A stretch of 40,731 nucleotides of DNA from Lampropedia hyalina DSM 16112 (GCF_900129055.1 NZ_FQUZ01000030.1:1-40731), one strand, 5' to 3'; shown: positions 1-10,176, counted from the stretch's first letter. Notes: generated by a model not told the origin, from the sequence alone. Made by a program: numbers and translations.

Positions 1-2
1 AC

Positions 3-1193
<1,191 letters not shown>

Positions 1194-1267
1194 TTCTATA
1201 CTCCGAAAGAAACTCAAACAAAAACAGATAAAGAAGCTTTCAGCACCGTGCCGAAACCTCAGAAAGA

Positions 1268-1342
<75 letters not shown>

Positions 1343-1378
1343 AGTCAGACCAACACAAAGCAAACCTGCACCCCAATC

Positions 1379-1452
1379 TGGAGCGGGAGACGGGAATCGA
1401 ACCCGCGTCATTAGCTTGGAAGGCTAAGGTTCTACCATTGAACTACTCCCGC
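1379..1452 (-). tRNA. tRNA-Gly (anticodon TCC)
   Basis: Minus-strand cloverleaf with acceptor stem GCGGGAG/CTCCCGC, anticodon loop CTTCCAA in a TTAGC/GCTAA stem (anticodon TCC), T-arm GGTTCGATTCC, discriminator T and an encoded CCA. It is the middle member of the Tyr-Gly-Thr tRNA cluster. Confidence 0.97.
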
Positions 1453-1514
1453 AAATTGCGTCGCGATCTTCAATTTGCAGATGCAGCACCGGCCAACTTT
1501 GTGCTTTCTCGAAC

Positions 1515-1600
1515 TGGTGGAGGGAGCTGGATTCGAACCAGCGTACTCGTAAGAGGACAGATTTACAGTCTGTTGCCTTTAACCACTCGGCCATCCCTCC
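1515..1600 (-). tRNA. tRNA-Tyr (anticodon GTA)
   Basis: An 86-base class II tRNA on the minus strand. Acceptor stem GGAGGGA/TCCCTCC, anticodon GTA in loop CTGTAAA, a long variable arm as expected for tRNA-Tyr, T-arm GGTTCGAATCC and an encoded CCA. It is the first gene of the tRNA-tuf unit, only about a dozen bases from the predicted -10 box. Confidence 0.97.
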
Positions 1601-1611
1601 GAAAGATCGTG

Positions 1612-1639
1612 ATTCTAGCACAGCATTTTTTGGCATAAA
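1612..1639 (-). promoter_or_regulatory. Sigma-70-type promoter of the tRNA-tuf unit
   Basis: Read on the minus strand, an extended -10 TGCTAGAAT (hexamer 1612-1617) lies just before tRNA-Tyr, with a weak -35 TTTATG at 1634-1639 and a 16-bp spacer. Transcription would start about 4-5 bases before the tRNA 5' end. The very good -10 and its position support the call. The -35 is poor. Confidence 0.55.
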
Positions 1640-1778
1640 CACAAAACCGGCATTTTTCTCGAATCGATGTACGCTTGCGGGTTGCCTCCCGCCGGAACGA
1701 TTTCCCCTACACTCCAAAACCTGTCTTTCACTCGCCATTCACGCCGCATTGGCACGTCGGCCTGCGGCTTCTCTTTCC

Positions 1779-4700
1779 ATGAATCTTCCCAAGTTCACCA
1801 CCGGCCAACGCTACACCCTGCCCATGCCCACCGGCTCTGCCGATGCCCTGCTGCTGAGCCAGCTGGCACTGCGCGAGCGAACCCAGGGGCGACGCACGGC
1901 CGTGGTGACGGCCGATACCAGCGATGCCCTGCGACTGTTGCGCGAAATGGCTTTCTTTGCTCCGGCACTGAAGCTGGTGCTGTTCCCCGACTGGGAAACA
2001 CTGCCCTACGACAGCTTCTCGCCGCACCAGGACCTCATCAGCGAGCGACTGGCCACGCTGTGGAGCATCCAGCAGGGCGAGGCCGATGTGCTGCTGATTC
2101 CGGCCACCACCGCGCTGTACCGGCTCGCACCACCGGAATTCCTGGCTGGCTACACCTTCCAGTTCCAGACCGGACAAACCCTCAACGAAACCAAACTCAG
2201 GGCACAACTGACGATGGCCGGCTACCAGCACGTCACCCAGGTGGTCAGCCCTGGTGAATATGCCGTGCGTGGGGGCCTGATCGACCTCTATCCCAACGGC
2301 TCCGAGCAGCCCTACCGCATCGACCTGTTCGACGACGAAATCGACTCCATCCGCACCTTCGATCCCGATACCCAGCGCAGCCAGCAGACCGTGCAGGAAA
2401 TCCGCCTGCTGCCGGGGCGGGAGTTCCCGATGGACGATGCAGCACGCACACGGTTTCGCAGCCGCTGGCGTGAGTTGCTGGAAGGCGACCCCACCAAAAG
2501 CCGCATCTACAAAGATATGGGCAATGGCATGGCCACGGCTGGCATCGAATACTACCTGCCGCTGTTCTTTGAAGACACGGCCACGGTGTTCGACTACCTC
2601 GGCCCGCAAACCACGCTGGTGCTGCATGGCCCGCTGGAAGACGCGCTGCAACGCTTCTGGCAGGACACCCAGGACCGTTACCGCCTGCTGCAACACGACG
2701 AGGAACGCCCCGCCCTGCCTCCAGCCACATTATTTTTGAGCAGCGAACAGTTCTACCAGTGCTGCAAGACGCTGGCGCAACTCTCACTGCGCCCACCCGC
2801 CGATGCAGCCAGTGCCGAAACCGCCAGCGCGCACAGTGCCGACTTCACCCCGCTGCCCGATGTATCGGCCATACGCGGTGCGGAAGACCCGCTGGCACGC
2901 CTGCAACAACATCTGCGCCACAGCCCCCACCGCATGCTGTTGCTGGCCGAAAGTGCGGGACGGCGCGAGAGCCTCAACGACTTCTTCCGCGCCAGCGGCC
3001 TGATTGCCCCGGCCTTCGACACCCTCCAGGAATTTCTGGACAGCGACGAGAAAACCGGCATTGCCACCAGCGCGTTGCAGCGCGGCTTTGCCTGGCCGGA
3101 TGCGGGCATCGAGTTCGTCACCGAGACCGAACTGTTCCACACCGCCCCCAGCAGCCGCAAGCGCAAACGCCATGAACAGGCCAGCGACATCGATTCCATC
3201 ATCAAGGACCTCGCCGAACTGAAAATCGGCGATCCGGTGGTGCATGCCCAGCACGGCATTGGTCGCTACCAGGGCCTCATCAACATGGACATGGGGCAAA
3301 AAAATCCCGACGGCAGCCCGGCATTGCAGGAGTTTCTGCACCTCGAATACGCGGGCGAAGCCGTGCTGTATGTGCCCGTCAGCCAGCTCCAGCAGATCAG
3401 CCGCTACAGCGGCGTGAGCGCGGAAGATGCGCCACTGCACAAGCTCGGCTCCGGCCAGTGGGAAAAGGCCCGGCGCAAGGCCGCCGAACAGGTGCGTGAC
3501 GTAGCGGCTGAATTGCTCAACATCTACGCGCGCCGTGCTGCACGGGTCGGCCACGCCTTCCGCCTCAGCGAAGCCGATTACGATGTGTTTGCCAAGGACT
3601 TCGGCTTTGAGGAAACACCCGACCAGCACGCCGCCATCCAGGCCGTTATCCACGACATGGTCAGCCCGCAGCCGATGGATCGACTCGTCTGCGGCGACGT
3701 GGGCTTTGGCAAGACCGAAGTCGCTCTACGCGCTGCTTTTGTCGCCGTCATGGGTGGCAAGCAGGTCGCTTTTCTTGCACCCACCACGCTGCTGGCCGAA
3801 CAGCACTACCAGACGCTGGTGGATCGCTTCTCCAAATGGCCAGTGAAGATTGCCGAGATGAGCCGGTTTCGCACCACCAAGGAGATCAACGCCGCAGCCA
3901 AGGGGCTGGCCGAAGGCACGGTGGACATTGTGGTGGGCACGCACAAGCTGCTGTCATCGAGCATCGACTTCAAGAACCTCGGCCTGCTCATCATCGACGA
4001 AGAACACCGCTTTGGCGTGCGCCACAAGGAGGCCATGAAAGCCCTGCGTGCCGAAGTGGACGTGCTCACGCTCACGGCCACGCCCATCCCGCGCACGCTG
4101 GGCATGGCACTCGAAGGCCTGCGCGACCTCAGCGTGATTGCCACCGCACCGCAAAAACGCCTGGCCATCAAGACCTTTGTGCGCAGTGAAGGCCAGAGCG
4201 TCATCCGCGAAGCCGTGCTGCGCGAACTCAAGCGCGGTGGGCAGGTGTACTTTCTGCACAACGAAGTCGAAACCATCGAAAACCGCCGCCAGGCACTCGA
4301 AGAAATCCTGCCCGAAGCACGCATTGCCATTGCCCACGGCCAGATGCCCGAGCGCGAACTGGAAAAAGTCATGCGCGAATTCGTCGCGCAACGCCACAAC
4401 CTGCTGCTGTGTTCCACCATCATCGAAACCGGCATCGACGTGCCCAGTGCCAACACCATCGTCATCAGCCGCGCCGACAAATTCGGCCTCGCCCAATTGC
4501 ACCAGTTGCGCGGGCGCGTGGGCCGCAGCCACCACCAGGCCTACGCCTACCTGATGGTGCCCGATGTGCAAAGCCTCACCAAGCAAGCCCAGCAACGCCT
4601 TGAAGCCATTCAGCAAATGGAAGAACTGGGCAGCGGCTTCTACCTGGCCATGCACGATCTGGAAATTCGCGGTGCTGGCGAAGTGCTGGGCGAACACCAG

Positions 4701-5252
4701 AGCGGCAACATGCTGGAAATCGGCTTCCAGCTCTACAACGAAATGCTGTCAGATGCCGTCAATGCCCTCAAGGCAGGCAAGGAACCTGACCTGCTGGCCC
4801 CGCTGGCCGCCGTCACCGAAATCAACCTGCACACCCCCGCCCTGCTGCCCAGCGACTACTGCGGCGACGTACACCTGCGCCTGTCGTTCTACAAACGGCT
4901 GGCCACCGCCAAGACCACCGACCAGGTGGATCTGCTGCTGGAAGAAATCGTCGATCGCTTCGGCAAACCGCCCGAGCAGGTGCAATCGCTCATCGATACC
5001 CACCGCCTGCGCATCCTCTGCGAACCTTACGGCGTACAAAAAGTCGATGCCGCACCGGGTGTCATCACCATCTCGTTCTGCCCCAACCCACCGGTGGAGC
5101 CGATGGCCATCATTCAAATGATCCAGAAGAACAAACACATCAGGCTGGCAGGCAACGACAAACTGCGCATCGAACGCGAACTGCCCAAGCTGAAAGACCG
5201 TGTACAGATGGTGCGGGATGTGCTGCGCAATTTGGGGCAGCCCATAACATAA
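1779..5252 (+). CDS. mfd: Transcription-repair coupling factor Mfd
   Basis: 1157 residues, the usual Mfd length. Mfd is the DNA translocase that removes RNA polymerase stalled at lesions and recruits UvrA for nucleotide excision repair. Visible parts are an N-terminal UvrB-like homology region, a CarD-like RNA polymerase interaction domain (GDPVVHAQHGIGRYQG near residue 482), a RecG-like helicase core with Walker A GDVGFGKTE near 640, motif II DEEH near 740 and motif III TATPIPRT near 767, then the C-terminal TRCF domain. I chose the ATG at 1779 because the family begins close to this point; an in-frame TTG at 1749 would add ten residues. No strong Shine-Dalgarno is seen. It is divergent from the tRNA-tuf unit, and no terminator is seen before the ATPase gene 40 bp downstream. 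Confidence 0.97.
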   Translation: MNLPKFTTGQRYTLPMPTGSADALLLSQLALRERTQGRRTAVVTADTSDALRLLREMAFFAPALKLVLFPDWETLPYDSFSPHQDLISERLATLWSIQQGEADVLLIPATTALYRLAPPEFLAGYTFQFQTGQTLNETKLRAQLTMAGYQHVTQVVSPGEYAVRGGLIDLYPNGSEQPYRIDLFDDEIDSIRTFDPDTQRSQQTVQEIRLLPGREFPMDDAARTRFRSRWRELLEGDPTKSRIYKDMGNGMATAGIEYYLPLFFEDTATVFDYLGPQTTLVLHGPLEDALQRFWQDTQDRYRLLQHDEERPALPPATLFLSSEQFYQCCKTLAQLSLRPPADAASAETASAHSADFTPLPDVSAIRGAEDPLARLQQHLRHSPHRMLLLAESAGRRESLNDFFRASGLIAPAFDTLQEFLDSDEKTGIATSALQRGFAWPDAGIEFVTETELFHTAPSSRKRKRHEQASDIDSIIKDLAELKIGDPVVHAQHGIGRYQGLINMDMGQKNPDGSPALQEFLHLEYAGEAVLYVPVSQLQQISRYSGVSAEDAPLHKLGSGQWEKARRKAAEQVRDVAAELLNIYARRAARVGHAFRLSEADYDVFAKDFGFEETPDQHAAIQAVIHDMVSPQPMDRLVCGDVGFGKTEVALRAAFVAVMGGKQVAFLAPTTLLAEQHYQTLVDRFSKWPVKIAEMSRFRTTKEINAAAKGLAEGTVDIVVGTHKLLSSSIDFKNLGLLIIDEEHRFGVRHKEAMKALRAEVDVLTLTATPIPRTLGMALEGLRDLSVIATAPQKRLAIKTFVRSEGQSVIREAVLRELKRGGQVYFLHNEVETIENRRQALEEILPEARIAIAHGQMPERELEKVMREFVAQRHNLLLCSTIIETGIDVPSANTIVISRADKFGLAQLHQLRGRVGRSHHQAYAYLMVPDVQSLTKQAQQRLEAIQQMEELGSGFYLAMHDLEIRGAGEVLGEHQSGNMLEIGFQLYNEMLSDAVNALKAGKEPDLLAPLAAVTEINLHTPALLPSDYCGDVHLRLSFYKRLATAKTTDQVDLLLEEIVDRFGKPPEQVQSLIDTHRLRILCEPYGVQKVDAAPGVITISFCPNPPVEPMAIIQMIQKNKHIRLAGNDKLRIERELPKLKDRVQMVRDVLRNLGQPIT

Positions 5253-5292
5253 GCTTGATAATCAGCCATCTTCATTTTGAAAGATCACTCAT

Positions 5293-6690
5293 ATGCTCAC
5301 CCACTTGCACATCAAGAATTTCAAGGCATGGAAAGACACTGGCCCCATACGGCTGGCCCCTCTGACCATCATCTTTGGTGCAAACAGTGCAGGCAAAAGC
5401 AGCCTGGGGCATCTGTTACTGGCACTCAAGCAAACCGTGCTTTCTGCCGACCGAAAACGCGCACTGCAACTGGGTGATGAAAACTCATTGGTTGATTTAG
5501 GAACATTCAAGGAATGTCTGCACCAGCACGATCTCAGCCAACCACTGGAGTTTGAGACTGGCTGGAAACTGCCTAACGATCTGATGATTGAAGACCCCAT
5601 CAACAACAATCAATTCACAGGCAACGAACTTTTTCTAAAAGTTTCCATGCTGGCCGATCACAATGAACAGCCCCGCATCCAGACGATGAACTACTCCTTG
5701 CGCCACCAGGGACAAGAAACACTTCAGATCACCTACCATCAGGACGCAAAAGGCAAGCCTGAAATCACCTCGACACAATATCAATTCACCCGCAATACCG
5801 GTCGGCCTTGGCCTTTGAATCACCCAGACAAGTTCTATCGTATTTCCGACCAAAGCCGGGCACGGTTTCAGAATGCCGAATTTCTCTCTGATCTGGCACT
5901 ACAGACCGAGGCCGCATTGAATGCCGTGGACTATCTTGGCCCATTGCGTGACCATCCCAAAAGAATTTACTCGTGGTCAGGAGAAACTCCCGACAGCGTG
6001 GGTGCGCGTGGTGAATTCACCGTAGCGGCCATTCTGGCAGCCACCCAACAGGGACGTAAACTCAACCGTGGGTATAGAAAACCACTGGAGCCTTTTGACC
6101 AATTCATTGCTCAATGGCTTAAACAATTGGGCATTATCGAGAGCTTTTCCGTCAAACCCGTAGCCGAAGGGCGCAAGGAATTTGAAGTGCTCGTCAAAAC
6201 CCACACCCAAGCCAGCGAGGTCAAAATCACCGACGTAGGCTTTGGCGTCTCGCAAATGCTGCCTGCACTGGTTCAGGCTTTTTATTGCCAGCCCCATTCC
6301 ACCGTATGGATGGAACAACCCGAAATTCACCTTCATCCCCAAGTTCAGGCGGAACTGGCCGATGTATTCATCTCAGCCACCACACAGGCTCGTGAAAACA
6401 AGAAGGAACGCCATGTGCAACTGATTGTAGAAAGCCATTCCGAACACTTTCTGAATCGGCTGCAACGCCGTGTCGCAGAGGGCATTATTTCTGCTGACGA
6501 TGTAGCTGTGTATTTCTGCCAACGCTCCCCATCCGGTGCCGAACTGCAACCCTTGCGGCTCAACATGTTTGGCGAAATCGAAAACTGGCCAGAAAACTTC
6601 TTCGGCGACGAAATGGCCGACATTGCCGCCCGTACCATTGCCGCCATGCGACGTAAACAGGCACTGGCCACACAAAGCCAGCAGCCATGA
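5293..6690 (+). CDS. AAA/ABC-type ATPase, DUF3696-like
   Basis: 465 residues, cytoplasmic. Walker A GANSAGKSS lies at residues 29-37, after the usual N-terminal beta-strand segment LHIKNFKAW. An ABC-signature-like VGFGVSQMLPAL lies at 315-326, Walker B with aromatic/acidic context VWMEQPEIHLHP at 338-349 and a switch-like VESHSEHFLNRL at 379-390. The tail has NWPENFFGDEMADI near 431-444, typical of proteins with a C-terminal DUF3696. These are OLD/RecF-like ATPases, several of which act in phage defence with a partner effector. No nuclease domain (such as TOPRIM) is visible here. Its stop overlaps the start of the PIN gene by 4 bp (ATGA), so the partner is probably that protein. It may be read through from mfd or use a weak GATAAT box near 5257. 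It looks somewhat lower in G+C than mfd. The exact function is unknown. Confidence 0.85.
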   Translation: MLTHLHIKNFKAWKDTGPIRLAPLTIIFGANSAGKSSLGHLLLALKQTVLSADRKRALQLGDENSLVDLGTFKECLHQHDLSQPLEFETGWKLPNDLMIEDPINNNQFTGNELFLKVSMLADHNEQPRIQTMNYSLRHQGQETLQITYHQDAKGKPEITSTQYQFTRNTGRPWPLNHPDKFYRISDQSRARFQNAEFLSDLALQTEAALNAVDYLGPLRDHPKRIYSWSGETPDSVGARGEFTVAAILAATQQGRKLNRGYRKPLEPFDQFIAQWLKQLGIIESFSVKPVAEGRKEFEVLVKTHTQASEVKITDVGFGVSQMLPALVQAFYCQPHSTVWMEQPEIHLHPQVQAELADVFISATTQARENKKERHVQLIVESHSEHFLNRLQRRVAEGIISADDVAVYFCQRSPSGAELQPLRLNMFGEIENWPENFFGDEMADIAARTIAAMRRKQALATQSQQP

Positions 6691-7226
6691 AAGCAGTGAT
6701 TGACACCAATGTGCTACTGGTCGCAAACGGCCAGCATCTGGAGGCTTCGCCCACCTGCATGATTGCCTGCATCGAACATCTGAAAGCCATGAAGCAGTCG
6801 GGCACTGTGGTCATAGACGATGGCCACCACATTCTGGGCGAATACCGCCATAAAACCCACCCCAATCAACCCAAAGGCACTGGTGATATTTTCCTGAAAT
6901 GGCTGCTGCAAAACCAAGGCAATATCCAGCGGGTACAGCAAGTCACCTTGCATGAAACAGAAGAAAACCGCTTCGCAGAATTTCCCGATGCCGCACTGGA
7001 AAATCTGTTCGACCCACCTGACAGAAAATTTGCCGCCACCGCCAACGCACACCCTGACAAGCCCCCTATCTGGCAAGCCGCAGACTGCAAATGGCTGGAC
7101 TGGTGGCCCACACTTGAAGCCCGAGGTATTGAAGTGAAATTTCTATGCCCGGATGATGTCTGTACCAGTTACCGCAAGAAATTCCCCAGGCTGCCACCTC
7201 CCACATTACCGCCCAAGGCAGCATGA
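6687..7226 (+). CDS. PIN-domain protein, probable ribonuclease
   Basis: 179 residues. The start VIDTNVLL carries the first PIN acidic residue (Asp6). Further acidic positions are Glu52 in HHILGEYRH, Asp112 in FDPPDRKFAAT and Asp133 in QAADCKW, so the metal-binding set of a PIN nuclease looks complete. PIN domains are Mg/Mn-dependent endonucleases that usually cut RNA. The C-terminal stretch to about residue 165 is longer than that of VapC toxins, and no small antitoxin gene precedes it. Instead it overlaps the upstream ATPase and the downstream RNA ligase by 4 bp each. I infer an RNase effector controlled by the ATPase. Substrate unknown. The PIN assignment is based on motif layout, not on a database search. 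Confidence 0.72.
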   Translation: MKAVIDTNVLLVANGQHLEASPTCMIACIEHLKAMKQSGTVVIDDGHHILGEYRHKTHPNQPKGTGDIFLKWLLQNQGNIQRVQQVTLHETEENRFAEFPDAALENLFDPPDRKFAATANAHPDKPPIWQAADCKWLDWWPTLEARGIEVKFLCPDDVCTSYRKKFPRLPPPTLPPKAA

Positions 7227-7915
7227 CCGATTTTTTCCGCTTCCCCAGCACCCCACATCTGGTTTGGTTGGGCACAGGCAAGCCGCGTGACGACAAAATT
7301 CTGTCACCCGATGAAGCCACCGCCCTGCTGACCGCAGACGTGGTCGTGGAAGAAAAAGTGGACGGAGCCAACCTGGGCTTCTCACTCACGCCTGACGCAC
7401 ACCTGCAAGTACAGAACCGCGGACAGTATCTACATGAACCATACAGCGGACAGTTTGCCCGCTTGCCACAATGGCTTGAACTGCACGGCGCAGCCCTTGC
7501 GGCAGCCTTGACCCCGAATATCATTCTTTTCGGTGAATGGTGCGCAGCGCGTCACTCGCTGGACTATGATCGCCTGCCCGACTGGTTGCTGGCATTTGAT
7601 GTGTACGACCGTACTGCAAAGCAATTCTGGAGCACAACCCGACGCAATAGGCTGGCAACCCAGGCCGGATTGGTCACCGTACCGCAAATCACCCGTGGCC
7701 ACACCACCGTGCCCCAACTGCAACAACTCATCGCCAGCACCTCCAGCCATTTCCGCAAGGGGCCATTGGAAGGTGTGGTGCTGCGCAGGGAATCAGCCCA
7801 TTGGTGCGATGCACGCGCCAAGCTGGTACGCCCTGACTTCACCCAGACCATCGACACCCATTGGCGCAACCGCATCATTCAGTGGAACCGGCTGGACTAC
7901 CCGCCCAGCCCTTGA
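7223..7915 (+). CDS. Minimal RNA ligase family protein
   Basis: 230 residues, a covalent nucleotidyltransferase. It has motif I EEKVDGANLG with the AMP-accepting Lys45, a conserved Arg in QNRGQYL near 66, motif III-like ILFGEWCAARHS (Glu105) followed by LLAFDVYD, motif IV LEGVVLRRE (Glu183) and motif V RAKLVRPDF (Lys200). The pattern fits the RNA_ligase (Rnl2-like) family, which joins 5'-phosphate and 3'-hydroxyl RNA ends using ATP. It does not fit NAD-dependent DNA ligase. Only about 30 residues follow motif V, so the protein is close to a bare catalytic domain without the C-terminal domain of T4 Rnl2. The start overlaps the PIN gene stop by 4 bp, and mod begins 11 bp after its stop. I infer that it seals RNA cut by the PIN protein or by an invader; this is untested. 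Confidence 0.85.
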   Translation: MTDFFRFPSTPHLVWLGTGKPRDDKILSPDEATALLTADVVVEEKVDGANLGFSLTPDAHLQVQNRGQYLHEPYSGQFARLPQWLELHGAALAAALTPNIILFGEWCAARHSLDYDRLPDWLLAFDVYDRTAKQFWSTTRRNRLATQAGLVTVPQITRGHTTVPQLQQLIASTSSHFRKGPLEGVVLRRESAHWCDARAKLVRPDFTQTIDTHWRNRIIQWNRLDYPPSP

Positions 7916-7926
7916 CCCAAACTCCC

Positions 7927-9837
7927 ATGACCACCTCCAAACATCCCTTCTTCACCGCCCCCAGCCCTGCCGCGCAGAAGCTGGAATTGTTGCGCGAGTT
8001 GTTTCCTGCTGCCGTGCAGACCGAGGCCGATGGGCACATTCGCGTCAATGCGGCGGCGATTCAGCAGGCACTCGACCCGGCCAACCCGGCAGGCATTCGG
8101 GTGGAAGAAGATGGGTATGAATTGCGCTGGGTGGGCAAGCGTGAGGCTTATCACACCGCCTTTGTGCCACCGCAGAAAATCGTGCAGCCCTTGCCGGCTG
8201 ACAGCACGAATTGGGACACCACCGGCAACCTGCTCATCAAGGGCGACAACCTGGATGCCCTCAAACTGCTGCGGCAGAGTTATTTTGGTGCGGTGAAGCT
8301 GATCTACATCGACCCGCCCTATAACACGCAAAGCGATGCCTTTATCTACCGAGACGATTTCAGCGTGAAACAAAGCGAGGTGCTGGCAGAGCTGGGCCAC
8401 AAAGCCGAAGATGTGGAATACATCCAGAACATCTACGGCGCGCGCACGCACAGCGGCTGGCTCAGCTTCATGTACCCGCGCCTGCTGCTGGCCAAGGATT
8501 TGCTGCGCGACGATGGCGTGATTTTCATCAGCATTGACGACAACGAGCAGGCGCAGTTGAAGCTGCTGTGTGATGAGGTGTTTGGGCAGGAGAATTTTGT
8601 TGCATCAATCGTTTGGAAAAAACGATCATCACCTGACCAGCGTGACACCATAGGAGCTGTTCACGACTGGATTCTTTGCTACACGAAGGACTCCACAAAA
8701 ATAAAAGAGGCTATTGGCAAAATTCCTTTGAGTCAGGAGCGCATAGAAGCGTTTTCCAATCCAGATCACGACCCTCGCGGTCCATGGGCTTCAGTAGACA
8801 TGACTGGAATGACTGGGCGAGCTACAAAAGATCAATATTTTTCAGTCACTCTGCCAAGCGGCAGAAAAATAACCCCTCCCCCTGGACGAAGTTGGGGTTT
8901 GATTGAAACAACATTCCTTGAATTAAAAGCAGATAACCGAATCTGGTTCGGATTTTCCGGTGACAACGTACCACGCATCAAACGCTTCCTAAGCGAGTCA
9001 GAAGGACAAGTCGTCCCGAGTTTTTGGGATATGTCGGAATGCGGTAGCAACGATGTCGCAAAAAAAGAACTTAACGCTCTGTTGGAACGGGCTGACGTTT
9101 TTGACACACCCAAACCTGTTGCGCTTATAAGCCGGATGCTAACCATTGGTACAGCTCAGATTAGAAACGACATCATCCTCGACTTCTTCGCCGGCAGCGG
9201 CACCACCGGCGAAGCCGTGATGCGCCTGAATGCCGAAGATGGCGGCCAGCGCCAATTCATTCTGGTGCAAATCCCCCAGCCCATCGACGCGAAAAAACAG
9301 CAGGAAGCGCACCGCTTCGTCACCGAGACACTGGGCAAGCCGGAAGCGACGATTTTCGAGATCACCGCCGAACGTCTGCGCCGCGCCGGAGCCAGAATCC
9401 ATGCAGAAAAGCCAGACGTGGACACGGGCTTTCGCGTGTTCGATCTGGTGGATGATCCCGACGCGCTGATCCTGCAAAAACCGTTGCAGGAGGCCACACA
9501 AGACGATCTGCGCACCTTGCAGCAAAGCATTGCCACGCCCCAGCCCGCGCAATTGCCCCGCATTCTGCACAACCTGCTGCTGGCCGAGGGCTTGCCGTTG
9601 TCCACACGCATGGCAACCATCCAGGGCGACGTGCTGTACCGTGCCGAAAACACGCTGTTCATCCTGCGCGATGCCGACACCGACGACATCCGCCCGCTGC
9701 TGAATGCAGCGCAAAACCCCGTCACCCACCTGAGCGTCTACGCGCCGTGGGTGCATGACAACAATTTCCTGCTGGGCCTGAAAACCATGCTGGAATCGCT
9801 GCACCTGTCGGAAGACCGGCTGCGGCTGCGGGGGTGA
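7927..9837 (+). CDS. mod: Type III restriction-modification methyltransferase (Mod)
   Basis: 636 residues. A beta-class N6-adenine/N4-cytosine methyltransferase with catalytic motif IV DPPYNT at residues 129-134, preceded by KGDNLDALKLL, and the AdoMet-binding motif I DFFAGSGTTGEA at about 419-430. Mod methylates one strand of an asymmetric site and also supplies target recognition for Res. The ATG at 7927 starts the typical N terminus; an in-frame TTG at 7861 lies inside the ligase gene. The region between the motifs (about nt 8595-9170, residues 223-415), where type III enzymes carry the target recognition domain, is visibly A+T-richer than both flanks, suggesting exchange of specificity. 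It is 11 bp downstream of the RNA ligase, so probably in the same operon. Its partner res follows after a repeat block. Confidence 0.93.
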   Translation: MTTSKHPFFTAPSPAAQKLELLRELFPAAVQTEADGHIRVNAAAIQQALDPANPAGIRVEEDGYELRWVGKREAYHTAFVPPQKIVQPLPADSTNWDTTGNLLIKGDNLDALKLLRQSYFGAVKLIYIDPPYNTQSDAFIYRDDFSVKQSEVLAELGHKAEDVEYIQNIYGARTHSGWLSFMYPRLLLAKDLLRDDGVIFISIDDNEQAQLKLLCDEVFGQENFVASIVWKKRSSPDQRDTIGAVHDWILCYTKDSTKIKEAIGKIPLSQERIEAFSNPDHDPRGPWASVDMTGMTGRATKDQYFSVTLPSGRKITPPPGRSWGLIETTFLELKADNRIWFGFSGDNVPRIKRFLSESEGQVVPSFWDMSECGSNDVAKKELNALLERADVFDTPKPVALISRMLTIGTAQIRNDIILDFFAGSGTTGEAVMRLNAEDGGQRQFILVQIPQPIDAKKQQEAHRFVTETLGKPEATIFEITAERLRRAGARIHAEKPDVDTGFRVFDLVDDPDALILQKPLQEATQDDLRTLQQSIATPQPAQLPRILHNLLLAEGLPLSTRMATIQGDVLYRAENTLFILRDADTDDIRPLLNAAQNPVTHLSVYAPWVHDNNFLLGLKTMLESLHLSEDRLRLRG

Positions 9838-9864
9838 ACGCGATGCCGTTTTTTGTCATGCTTC

Positions 9865-10093
9865 GTCATTCCATGCTCAACCCGGAATCCAGTGACGGCG
9901 TTTCCAATGGCTGCAACGGTTTCAAACGCAACCACCGCGCCACCTGGATTCCAGCCTGCGCGGGAATGACGGTGCAGTTTTCTCCCCGTCATTCCGGGCT
10001 TGACCCGGAATCCAGCGGCGGTGTCTCCAATGGCAGCAATAATTTCAAATGCAACCGCCGTGCCACCTGGATTCCCGCCTGCGCGGGAATGAC
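9865..10093 (+). repeat. Two tandem 106-bp palindrome-bounded repeats between mod and res
   Basis: Units at 9865-9970 and 9988-10093 are near copies. Each opens with GTCATTCC... GGAATCCAG and closes with CACCTGGATTCC... GCGGGAATGAC, so each can fold as a large hairpin. The 339-bp gap between mod and res holds nothing else recognisable except a partial third end (GCGGGAATGACGGG near 10106) and the res ribosome-binding site. Confidence 0.85.
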
Positions 10094-10176
10094 GGGACAG
10101 GGTGCGGGAATGACGGGAAGGGATGCAGCAATGCGTGGGGTGGTATTCAACCGAGTCGAGGCAGGGTGACTTTCTT

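Noticed and set aside
5293-7226. PARIS-like (AriA/AriB) or Gabija/OLD system
   Set aside because: The partner is a PIN protein, not a TOPRIM (AriB/OLD) or UvrD-like helicase protein, and the ATPase itself shows no TOPRIM domain.
6687-7226. VapC toxin of a VapBC toxin-antitoxin pair
   Set aside because: No small antitoxin gene is next to it, the protein is longer than VapC, and it overlaps ATPase and ligase genes.
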